Assembly: GCA_041580375.1 (NCBI GenBank) | Contig: JBFGDZ010000167.1 | Coordinates: 1 to 7,448, forward strand | Source: JAPUIN01 sp041580375 | GTDB taxonomy: Bacteria > Acidobacteriota > Polarisedimenticolia > Gp22-AA2 | DNA length: 7,448 nucleotides | Reading direction: 5' to 3' | In this document: piece after piece, positions 1 through 6,757 of the stretch | Position numbering within the stretch: position 1 is the stretch's first letter | Layout: each line of letters starts with the position of its first letter | The notes under the pieces: generated by a model | What the model was told of the DNA's origin: nothing | The model's database searches: none | The model's input: only the letters and a program-made list of their open reading frames with translations | Program-made: the position numbers and the translations under genes

Positions 1-91
1 GGAATTCCTGGCGGACGCGGTTCGAGTTGCGCTCGTTGCCGCAGCGTGGTCCCGTGCAGATCAGGACGTGCTTCTTGAAAGGCAGGTTCAA
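1..91 (-). CDS. (2Fe-2S) ferredoxin-like protein, N-terminal fragment (cut by left edge)
   Basis: Thirty codons are readable on the minus strand from a TTG at 91-89, then the window ends. The peptide begins MNLPFKKHVLICTGPRCG and continues NERNSNRVRQEF. The pattern F-K-K-H-V-x-x-C-(x)n-C-G followed by a helix start resembles the N-terminus of thioredoxin-fold [2Fe-2S] ferredoxins (Aquifex Fd4 type), in which the first two cluster cysteines lie in this loop; here they would be Cys12 and Cys17. The second cysteine pair would lie outside the window. The TTG start is chosen because GGGAG (102-98) sits 6 bases upstream and no ATG or GTG is in frame nearby. It lies 37 bases downstream of the ridA stop on the same strand, so the two are probably co-transcribed. 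Only 30 residues are visible, so the family call is moderate; the electron partner is unknown. Confidence 0.6.
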   Translation of the reverse strand, partial: MNLPFKKHVLICTGPRCGNERNSNRVRQEF

Positions 92-97
92 CGGGGA

Positions 98-102
98 CTC
101 CC
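98..102 (-). promoter_or_regulatory. Ribosome binding site for the ferredoxin-like gene
   Basis: GGGAG on the minus strand, 6 bases before the TTG at 91. It is the main evidence that translation starts at this TTG. Confidence 0.5.
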
Positions 103-128
103 GTGCGCGCGGGCCCCGGCGGTGCGGC

Positions 129-593
129 CTATTCCACTTCCAGGACGGTCTCCAGCTGCAGGCAGGCGTTCAACGGCAGTTCCGCGACTCCCAGCACGAG
201 ACGGGAATGCTTGCCGCGTTCGCCGAACAGCTTGACGAAGACCTCGGAGGCGCCTTCCATGACGTCGAATCCGTCCTGGAACCCGGGCGCCACGGCGATG
301 TGGCCCACGACGTGAACGACCCTCCGGATCCGGTCGAGGTCCTCGACGACCTGTCGCGCCGTCGCCAGGACCCCGAGCGCCGCCAGACGGGCGGCCTCGA
401 CGCCCTGCTCGACCGTGACCTCGCGGCCCACTTTTCCGACATGTTTCACCCGGCCGTTCTCCTTGGGAAATTTCCCGGAGATGAAGAGGAGATTGCCGGT
501 CTTGACGCTCTGCACGTACGAACCGAGGGGCTTCCCGACTTCAGGCAGATGCCAACCCAGGGACTCCATCGTTTTCTGAACCTCGCCTGGCAT
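129..593 (-). CDS. RidA/YjgF/YER057c/UK114 family protein
   Basis: A 154-residue protein of the Rid family. These are small trimeric cytosolic proteins; the RidA archetype hydrolyses reactive enamine/imine intermediates released by PLP enzymes. It shows the family pattern in order: GSYVQSVKTGNLLFISGKFP (residues 24-43), a helix at about 61-86, and the C-terminal strand region HSRLVLGVAELPLNACLQLE (129-148). Arg131 aligns with the substrate-carboxylate-binding Arg105 of E. coli RidA. The position matching E. coli Glu120 is Gln146 here, with Glu148 two residues on, so imine deaminase activity is uncertain. The reading frame extends upstream to 701, but the start at 593 is preferred: GGAGGG lies 7 bases before it, the length then fits the longer (about 150 aa) Rid subgroup, and the extra 36 residues are Arg/Ala-rich without family similarity. 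It is the first gene of a minus-strand unit with the ferredoxin-like gene and is divergent from kdsB. Confidence 0.88.
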   Translation of the reverse strand: MPGEVQKTMESLGWHLPEVGKPLGSYVQSVKTGNLLFISGKFPKENGRVKHVGKVGREVTVEQGVEAARLAALGVLATARQVVEDLDRIRRVVHVVGHIAVAPGFQDGFDVMEGASEVFVKLFGERGKHSRLVLGVAELPLNACLQLETVLEVE

Positions 594-600
594 CTTTCGA

Positions 601-606
601 CCCTCC
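601..606 (-). promoter_or_regulatory. Ribosome binding site for the RidA-like gene
   Basis: GGAGGG on the minus strand, 7 bases from the ATG at 593. It decides the start in favour of 593 over the upstream in-frame ATG at 701. Confidence 0.7.
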
Positions 607-666
607 CCGCGCCGCCGATCCCGCGCGCGGTCTTCCGGCGGCGCCGAACGGACGCCGTCAATTATT

Positions 667-680
667 GGCGCCGCGGCGCC
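667..680. repeat. 14-bp perfect GC palindrome in the divergent intergenic region
   Basis: GGCGCCGCGGCGCC reads the same on both strands. It lies about 75 bases upstream of the RidA-like gene start and about 65 bases upstream of the kdsB promoter -35 box. It could be a dimer binding site or a chance event in very GC-rich DNA. No function can be assigned. Confidence 0.3.
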
Positions 681-745
681 GGCTGTCCAGTCAATTCGCA
701 CGCGGGGCGCCCGACCGCGGCCCGGGCGGCCGCCCGCACCGACCT

Positions 746-775
746 TTGACTTGGCCCCGCGCGGTGGGCTAAGAT
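746..775 (+). promoter_or_regulatory. Sigma-70-type promoter for the KDO/pyrG operon
   Basis: The -35 box TTGACT (746-751) and the -10 box TAAGAT (770-775) are separated by 18 bases. They match the consensus at 5 of 6 and 4 of 6 positions, in a stretch otherwise very GC-rich. Transcription would start near 782, leaving a leader of about 30 bases before the kdsB ATG. No other convincing promoter is seen in the short gaps between the downstream genes, so this probably drives the whole operon from kdsB to the LapA-like gene. Confidence 0.65.
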
Positions 776-811
776 GCCGCCGATGAATCGCCAGGTGAAC
801 TCAAGGCGAAG

Positions 812-1549
812 ATGCATTCAATCGGAGTAGTGCCAGCCCGCTTCCGATCCTCCCGATTCCCAGGCAAACCCCTCGCTCTCATCGGCGGCGTCCCTCTCAT
901 CCAGAGGGTCTTCGACCGGGCCCGGTCCGCGCGCAGGCTCTCGCGGCTGCTCGTCGCGACGGACGACGAGAGGATCCGGCGGACGGTCGTGGGCTTCGGA
1001 GGGGAGGCGATCATGACCTCCCCGGAGCACGCCTCGGGGACGGACCGTCTGGCCGAGGTCGCACGGCTCCATCCCGCCGATATCTACGTCAACATCCAGG
1101 GCGATGAACCGCTTCTCGACCCGGCCGACGTCGATGCGCTCGTCGATTGCCTGGAATCCGACGGCACGGTCGAGATGGCCACGCTTCGGGAGTCTCTGGA
1201 GGACACCGGCGCGGCGGATGATCCGAACGTCGTGAAGGTCGTCTGCGACGCCGCCGGGCGGGCGCTCTATTTCTCCCGCAGCCGCATCCCCTACCCTCAC
1301 CGGGGAACGCGGGCCTCCGCGGCCGGGGGGCCGTGGTTCCGGCACGTCGGGCTCTACGCCTACCGGGGGGAGTTCCTACAGGAGTTCGCCTCCTGGGGGC
1401 ACGGATTTCTCGAAGGGATCGAGGGGCTGGAGCAACTGAGGGCGCTGGAACGCGGCCACTCCATCCGAGTGCTGCCGGCGCGCGGTCGTTACCTGGGGGT
1501 GGACGCCCCGTCGGACGTGATGGCGGTGGAGAGGGCGCTGGGGACCTGA
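812..1549 (+). CDS. kdsB: 3-deoxy-manno-octulosonate cytidylyltransferase (CMP-KDO synthetase)
   Basis: A 245-residue cytosolic enzyme that joins KDO and CTP to give CMP-KDO and pyrophosphate, the activated sugar used by KDO transferase on lipid A. The nucleotidyltransferase signature is at the N-terminus (VVPARFRSSRFPGKPL, residues 6-21), followed by VATDD (48-52), the family segment SPEHASGTDRLAEV (70-83), NIQGDEPLLDP (94-104) with metal-ligand Asp98, SRSRIPYP (155-162), and the C-terminal GVDAPSDV (229-236), whose aspartates match the second metal-binding motif. Length is normal (about 245-250). The ATG at 812 gives the expected N-terminus; the ribosome binding site is weak (AAGG at 803-806). 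It is the first gene of the operon, with a 16-base gap to pyrG, which supplies its CTP substrate. No key residue appears to be missing. Confidence 0.96.
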   Translation: MHSIGVVPARFRSSRFPGKPLALIGGVPLIQRVFDRARSARRLSRLLVATDDERIRRTVVGFGGEAIMTSPEHASGTDRLAEVARLHPADIYVNIQGDEPLLDPADVDALVDCLESDGTVEMATLRESLEDTGAADDPNVVKVVCDAAGRALYFSRSRIPYPHRGTRASAAGGPWFRHVGLYAYRGEFLQEFASWGHGFLEGIEGLEQLRALERGHSIRVLPARGRYLGVDAPSDVMAVERALGT

Positions 1550-1553
1550 TCGT

Positions 1554-1563
1554 GGGGAGGTGA
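1554..1563 (+). promoter_or_regulatory. Strong ribosome binding site deciding the pyrG start
   Basis: GGGGAGGTGA is almost a full complement of the 16S rRNA 3' end. Its GGAGG core ends 5 bases before the GTG at 1566. The earlier in-frame GTG at 1560 lies inside the site and is therefore unlikely to be used. Confidence 0.75.
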
Positions 1564-1565
1564 GA

Positions 1566-3176
<1,611 letters not shown>

Positions 3177-3189
3177 CGGCGATCCGCGC

Positions 3190-4017
3190 GTGACGCGTCG
3201 CGTGCGGATCACCGACGGCCTCGAGATCGGGGGCGGCGCGCCCCTCGCCCTCATCGCAGGGCCGTGCGTCATCGAGAGTCAGGAGCACGCGCTGAAGATG
3301 GCCCGGGCCATCCGGGACATCACGCGGCGGCTCGGCGTTCCCTATATCTTCAAGTCCTCCTTCGACAAGGCCAACCGCAGCTCCCTCTCGTCGTTCCGCG
3401 GGCCGGGCCTCGAGCAGGGACTGCGCACTCTCGCCCTCGTCAAAAAGGAGGTCGGCGTGCCCGTCCTCTCCGACGTGCACGAGCCGGCCCAGGCGGAAGC
3501 GGCGGCGGAGGTCCTCGACGTGCTTCAGATCCCCGCCTTCCTGTGCCGCCAGACCGACCTGCTGACGGCCGCGGGCCGCACGGGCCGGGCCGTCAACATC
3601 AAGAAGGGGCAGTTCCTCGCCCCCTGGGACATGCGGCACGCCATCGACAAGGTCCGTTCGGCGGGGAACGAGTCGATCCTGGTCACCGAGCGGGGCGCCT
3701 CGTTCGGCTACCACAACCTCGTCGTCGACTATCGATCGCTCGTCATCCTCCGCGGCCTCGGCTTCCCGGTGGTCATGGACGCCACGCACGCCGTGCAGCT
3801 CCCCGGCGGCCAGGGGGACCGCTCCGGAGGAGAGGCGGCTTACATCCCCCCGCTGGCCCGCGCGGCCGCAGCCGTCGGCATCGACGCGCTGTTCTGCGAG
3901 GTGCACGACGACCCCGGCTCCGCCAGGAGCGACGGGCCCAATGCCCTTCCCCTCGATCGCGTCGAAGGGGTCGTCAGAAGCGTCGTCGCCATCGACGCCC
4001 TGGCGAGGAAGTCATGA
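3190..4017 (+). CDS. kdsA: 3-deoxy-8-phosphooctulonate synthase (KDO-8-phosphate synthase), metal-dependent type
   Basis: A 275-residue TIM-barrel enzyme that condenses D-arabinose 5-phosphate with phosphoenolpyruvate to give KDO 8-phosphate. Motifs seen are AGPCVIES (23-30), FKSSFDKANRSSLSSFRGPG (54-73), SDVHEP (94-99), IPAFLCRQTDLL (114-125), NIKKGQFLAPWD (136-147), GYHNLVVD (173-180), DATHAVQLPGG (197-207) and SDGPNALPL (247-255). The residue after AGP is Cys26, as in the metal-dependent enzyme of Aquifex; the metal-independent E. coli type has Asn there. The other ligands His200, Glu237 and Asp248 are also present. The start is not certain: GTG at 3190 gives a normal length, another in-frame GTG is at 3202, and neither has a clear ribosome binding site. 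It starts 13 bases after the pyrG stop, so translation may be coupled. The stop overlaps the kdsD start by 4 bases (ATGA). Confidence 0.95.
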   Translation: MTRRVRITDGLEIGGGAPLALIAGPCVIESQEHALKMARAIRDITRRLGVPYIFKSSFDKANRSSLSSFRGPGLEQGLRTLALVKKEVGVPVLSDVHEPAQAEAAAEVLDVLQIPAFLCRQTDLLTAAGRTGRAVNIKKGQFLAPWDMRHAIDKVRSAGNESILVTERGASFGYHNLVVDYRSLVILRGLGFPVVMDATHAVQLPGGQGDRSGGEAAYIPPLARAAAAVGIDALFCEVHDDPGSARSDGPNALPLDRVEGVVRSVVAIDALARKS

Positions 4018-4973
4018 AGCCGCGCGACATCGCCCGCCAGGTGCTCGACCTGGAGGCGCGCGCCATCCGGGATCTGGTGCCGCGCCTGGACGAGGGATTC
4101 GACCGCGCGGTCGATCGGCTGCACGCCTGCCGGGGCCGCGTCGTGGTGACCGGCATGGGCAAGTCCGGCCTCATCGGCGTGAAGGTGGCGTCGACCCTGA
4201 ACAGCACGGGCACGCCCTCCCTTTTCCTCCATCCGGCGGAGGCCGTGCACGGGGACATCGGCGTGGTGGTCGCCGGCGACGTCGTCATGGCGATCTCCTA
4301 CAGCGGTGAGACCGAGGAGCTGCTGCGCCTTCTCGAGCTGCTGAAGCGGCTCGATGTCGCGCTCATCGCGCTGACGGGCAATCCGGAGTCGACGCTCGCG
4401 CGCCACGCCGTCGTCCACCTGGACGTCCGCATCGAGCGCGAGGCGTCTCCGCTCGAGCTGGTGCCCACCGCGAGCACCGCCGCGGCGCTCGCCATGGGCG
4501 ATGCCCTGGCGATGGCGCTGATCGCGCGACGCGGCTTCGGGCTGGAGGATTTCGCCCGCAACCATCCCGGAGGGCGTCTGGGCCGCAGGGTGCTGACCGT
4601 CGGCCAGCTGATGCATCCGGCGGATCGCGCGCCGATCGTCCGCGCGGGCGCGGCGATGCGGGAGGTGATCCGGACGATGAGCGCGGGCCGCCTCGGCATG
4701 GCCTGCGTCGTGGGCGAGGACGGCGCGCTGGCCGGCATCGTCACCGACGGCGATCTCCGGCGCGCGGTGGAGCGCGGCGACGACGTTCTCCGGAAGCGCG
4801 TCGAGGATGTGATGACCTCCTCCCCCATGACGATCGGCGCCCGGGAGCTGGCGGCGCGGGCTCTGAACCTGCTCGAATCGCGGAAGATCACCTCCCTCAT
4901 CGTCGTCGACTCCGCCCGCCGGGTCGAGGGCGTGCTCCACCTGCACGATCTGTGGCGGACGCAGCTCTTTTGA
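4014..4973 (+). CDS. kdsD: D-arabinose 5-phosphate isomerase (SIS + two CBS domains)
   Basis: A 319-residue KdsD/KpsF/GutQ-family enzyme that interconverts ribulose 5-phosphate and arabinose 5-phosphate, the first committed step of KDO synthesis. The SIS domain (about 30-190) holds GMGKSGLIG (47-55), FLHPAEAVHGD (71-81), SYSGETEELL (95-104), EREASPLELVPTAST (141-155), MGDALAMALI (161-170) and FARNHPGGRLG (180-190). The residues matching the proposed E. coli catalytic set are all here: Lys50, Glu102, Glu143 and His184. Two CBS domains follow (about 195-255 and 263-319), the first ending GIVTDGDLRRA; in this family they are thought to sense ligands or support tetramers. Length is usual (about 320-330). 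The ATG overlaps the kdsA stop by 4 bases, consistent with translational coupling. Placement beside kdsA/kdsC/kdsB favours KdsD over the GutQ or capsule KpsF paralogues. Confidence 0.96.
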   Translation: MKPRDIARQVLDLEARAIRDLVPRLDEGFDRAVDRLHACRGRVVVTGMGKSGLIGVKVASTLNSTGTPSLFLHPAEAVHGDIGVVVAGDVVMAISYSGETEELLRLLELLKRLDVALIALTGNPESTLARHAVVHLDVRIEREASPLELVPTASTAAALAMGDALAMALIARRGFGLEDFARNHPGGRLGRRVLTVGQLMHPADRAPIVRAGAAMREVIRTMSAGRLGMACVVGEDGALAGIVTDGDLRRAVERGDDVLRKRVEDVMTSSPMTIGARELAARALNLLESRKITSLIVVDSARRVEGVLHLHDLWRTQLF

Positions 4974-5575
4974 GCGGGGACGCGTTCTCGAAAGGCGGCC
5001 GGGCGCTCGGATCAAGAGCGCGCCGCGTCGCGCTGATCCTGATGGACGTCGACGGCGTGCTGACCGACGGCCGCGTCACGTACATCGGGGACCGAGGCGA
5101 GGCGAAGTCGTTCGACGTGCGGGACGGCACCGGGCTGCGGCTCGCCCGCGAAGCGGGGCTCGGAACGGGGATCATCTCCGGCCGCGGCGGGGCGGCGGCC
5201 CTGCGCCGCGCGTCCGAGCTGGATCTGGACGAGATTCACCTGAAGGTGCGGGACAAGCTGGCGAAATATGAGGCGATCCTGCGCCGCCGGAGCCTGACGG
5301 ACGGGCAGGTCTGCTACATTGGGGACGACGTGCTCGATCTGCCGATCCTCGAGCGGGCGGGGCTGCCGGTCGCCGTCGCCGACGCCCACCCGGAGGTGCT
5401 GCGCTGGACCCGGTTCGTCACGCAAGCGCCGGGCGGCCGCGGGGCCGTCCGCGAGGTGATCGACGCCATCCTCAGGGCACAGGGCATCTGGGAGGATCTG
5501 CTGCGGCGTTTCGCACCCGAGCGGGCGCGCCGTCAGGGAGGACGCGGGGGACGCGCCGGGAGGTCGCGCCGATGA
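4970..5575 (+). CDS. kdsC: 3-deoxy-D-manno-octulosonate 8-phosphate phosphatase (HAD family)
   Basis: A 201-residue HAD-superfamily phosphatase that hydrolyses KDO 8-phosphate to KDO. Motif I is MDVDGVLTDG (25-34) with nucleophile Asp26 and acid/base Asp28; motif II is the SGR at 70-72; motif III is Lys96 in VRDKLAKYE; motif IV is YIGDDVLDLPIL (116-127) with Asp119/Asp120. The tail GGRGAVREVIDAIL (155-168) matches the conserved C-terminal segment of true KdsC, which supports KDO-8-P rather than another sugar phosphate. After the conserved fold there is an Arg/Gly-rich extension (about 184-201). The start is uncertain: TTG at 4970 gives a 4-base overlap with the kdsD stop and is preferred, while GTG at 4952 would add six residues and overlap kdsD by 22 bases. 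Neither has a strong ribosome binding site. The stop overlaps the next gene's ATG. Confidence 0.94.
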   Translation: MSGDAFSKGGRALGSRARRVALILMDVDGVLTDGRVTYIGDRGEAKSFDVRDGTGLRLAREAGLGTGIISGRGGAAALRRASELDLDEIHLKVRDKLAKYEAILRRRSLTDGQVCYIGDDVLDLPILERAGLPVAVADAHPEVLRWTRFVTQAPGGRGAVREVIDAILRAQGIWEDLLRRFAPERARRQGGRGGRAGRSRR

Positions 5576-5928
5576 ACATCCTGATCTACGTCGTGGTCTG
5601 CATCTTCTTCATCATTCTGCTCGTCCTCGGGATCTACAACAGCGCGGACATCACCGTGGACATGGTGTTCTGGCAGATCGGGCCGGCGCCGATGGGCGCC
5701 GTGGTCGCCGCCGCCGCGATCTTCGGTGTCGCGTTCACCTGCGCCATCGGGGTCATCGACGGGATCAAGATCCGCATCACGAACCGGCAGCTCCGCAGGC
5801 AGATGAGCCGGCTTGAAGAGGAGGCCGACGCCCTCCGGCTCAGACTGGCGAGACACGAGGGTTCGGTCGCGGCTCCCCCGCCGGCGGAGACGCTGCGCCC
5901 GCAGGGTCCGGAGACTCCCGCGCCCTGA
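5572..5928 (+). CDS. LapA-family (DUF1049) inner-membrane protein
   Basis: A 118-residue predicted inner-membrane protein. It has a first membrane segment at 3-21 (YVVVCIFFIILLVLG), the short LapA-like motif YNSADITVDMVFWQIGPAPMG (from about 22, written here in part as NSADITVDMVFWQ), a second membrane segment at about 42-62, then a charged coiled-coil-like stretch (70-95) and a Pro-rich tail (100-118). LapA-domain proteins have this layout of two membrane helices followed by a cytoplasmic helix. In E. coli LapA works with LapB/FtsH in control of LPS synthesis, so the position after kdsC is telling, but LapB is not visible here and equivalence is inferred. The ATG at 5572 overlaps the kdsC stop (ATGA) and has GGGAGG (5558-5563) 8 bases upstream. 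It is the last gene of the operon, followed by a terminator hairpin. Confidence 0.8.
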   Translation: MNILIYVVVCIFFIILLVLGIYNSADITVDMVFWQIGPAPMGAVVAAAAIFGVAFTCAIGVIDGIKIRITNRQLRRQMSRLEEEADALRLRLARHEGSVAAPPPAETLRPQGPETPAP

Positions 5929-5931
5929 ACG

Positions 5932-5959
5932 AAAAAACCCGGCCCCGATGGGGCCGGGT
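5932..5959 (-). terminator. Intrinsic terminator between convergent units (strong on minus strand, weaker on plus)
   Basis: A perfect 10-bp stem (5937-5946 pairing with 5950-5959) with loop GAT, containing CCCGGCCCC/GGGGCCGGG. On the minus strand it is followed directly by six Ts (5937-5932), a textbook rho-independent terminator for the secreted-repeat/TPR unit. On the plus strand the hairpin is followed only by TCGATTCTTTC, so termination of the KDO operon there is probably weaker. It lies 3 bases after the LapA-like stop. Confidence 0.85.
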
Positions 5960-5975
5960 CGATTCTTTCGAAACG

Positions 5976-5991
5976 CGGGCGCAAGCGCCCG
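5976..5991. terminator. Second small hairpin in the convergent gap
   Basis: CGGGCGC (5976-5982) pairs with GCGCCCG (5985-5991) around an AA, so effectively a 6-7 bp stem with a tight loop. It is followed by TCTTCC on the plus strand and by GTTTC on the minus strand. It could back up transcription termination on either strand, but it lacks a proper T-run, so the call is tentative. Confidence 0.35.
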
Positions 5992-5998
5992 TCTTCCG

Positions 5999-6757
5999 CT
6001 ATCTCACCTTCAGGAAGTTCTTGTCCTCCCCGCCGCCGCCGGAGCCCCCGGTGTCGCCGCTCGTGTTGCCGGGCGGGATCGGCGTGTCCATCAGATTGCC
6101 GTTGGCGGCCTCGACCATGACGGCGGTCTCGTAGGTGGTCGTCACCCAGCCGCCGGGGGTCAGGTAGCGCACCGTCGCCGTCTGGCCCTCCACGCTGATC
6201 GCGGGGAAGCGGCTGTCGACGCCCTCCTCGCTCAAGCGCAGGGGACGGGTCCACCCTCCGTCGGACAGCGTGCTGAACTGGATCGACCCGATCGATCCCG
6301 CGCGCTCCCACACCAGGAAGGGCTGGCCGGCGGCGTCGAACACCAGGTCGGGATTGACCTCGTCCACGTAGAACGGCCCCGGGTCGGCGACCACCGGCTG
6401 CCGCGGGGACCACCCCGTTCCGTCCCAGCGGGAGACGACGATCCGGGTGATGTTGGCATGGCGCGCAGGCCACACGACCCACGGAGACCCGCTCGCCGGA
6501 TGCGTGCGGATCGTGGGGGCCAGATCCTGCAGCGTGTCGCCCAGCGGATTGAGCATGTGATGGAGAGGGACGCCGCTCCTCACCTGGGACCAGACGAGCT
6601 GCGAGCCGTCGGCCCGCACGCCGCCGAGCGTGAGGACCTTGATCACCTGTCCGGTGCGCGGGTGGACGACGACCGAGACCTCGGCCAGCGCCGCGCCCGG
6701 CAGCAGCAGGAGGATCAGCGCGGATACGAACCGTCGGAGCGTGCGCGTTTTCGTCAT
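5999..6757 (-). CDS. Secreted protein with W-rich beta-propeller-like repeats, function unknown
   Basis: A 252-residue protein that I do not recognise as a named family. It starts with a clear signal peptide: basic MTKTRTLRR, a hydrophobic core SALILLLLPGAA, and a likely signal peptidase I site after Ala-Leu-Ala (residue 25). The mature part contains about three related units of roughly 50 residues beginning near 81, 136 and 185. The pattern is P-x-hydrophobic, then a D/H-x-x-G-x-P-hydrophobic-V-W strand, then an S-x-x-(W/L)-x-G-x-W-(S/T) turn (for example SPWVVWPA, QPFLVWERA, WDGTGWS, SDGGWT). This resembles blades of sialidase- or YVTN-like propellers, but three units are too few for a closed propeller. 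The tail is Gly/Ser-rich (about 231-244). The ATG at 6757 overlaps the upstream TPR gene stop (ATGA), with AGGGTGA as a plausible ribosome binding site. There is no lipobox, so it is expected to be periplasmic or exported. Confidence 0.75.
   Translation of the reverse strand: MTKTRTLRRFVSALILLLLPGAALAEVSVVVHPRTGQVIKVLTLGGVRADGSQLVWSQVRSGVPLHHMLNPLGDTLQDLAPTIRTHPASGSPWVVWPARHANITRIVVSRWDGTGWSPRQPVVADPGPFYVDEVNPDLVFDAAGQPFLVWERAGSIGSIQFSTLSDGGWTRPLRLSEEGVDSRFPAISVEGQTATVRYLTPGGWVTTTYETAVMVEAANGNLMDTPIPPGNTSGDTGGSGGGGEDKNFLKVR

Noticed and set aside
656..694. Possible minus-strand promoter for the RidA-like gene (TTGACT at 694-689, AATAAT at 666-661)
   Set aside because: The spacer would be 22 bases, too long for a normal sigma-70 promoter, and no better pairing was found.
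27..749. A 240-codon open frame on the plus strand opposite the RidA-like gene
   Set aside because: The opposite strand encodes a clear Rid family protein with its own ribosome binding site, and the plus frame shows no family similarity.
783..830. A 15-codon open frame just before and overlapping the kdsB start, which could be a leader peptide
   Set aside because: It has no ribosome binding site and would begin at about the predicted transcription start. No regulatory codon run or attenuator hairpin is seen.
3264..4013. In-frame upstream extension of kdsD overlapping kdsA
   Set aside because: The extension is Arg/Pro/Gly-rich out-of-frame kdsA. The KdsD family N-terminus starts at the ATG at 4014.
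3840..5015. A 391-codon open frame on the minus strand opposite kdsD
   Set aside because: It is antisense to the well-supported kdsD. The His/Arg/Asp-rich translation looks like a GC-frame artefact.
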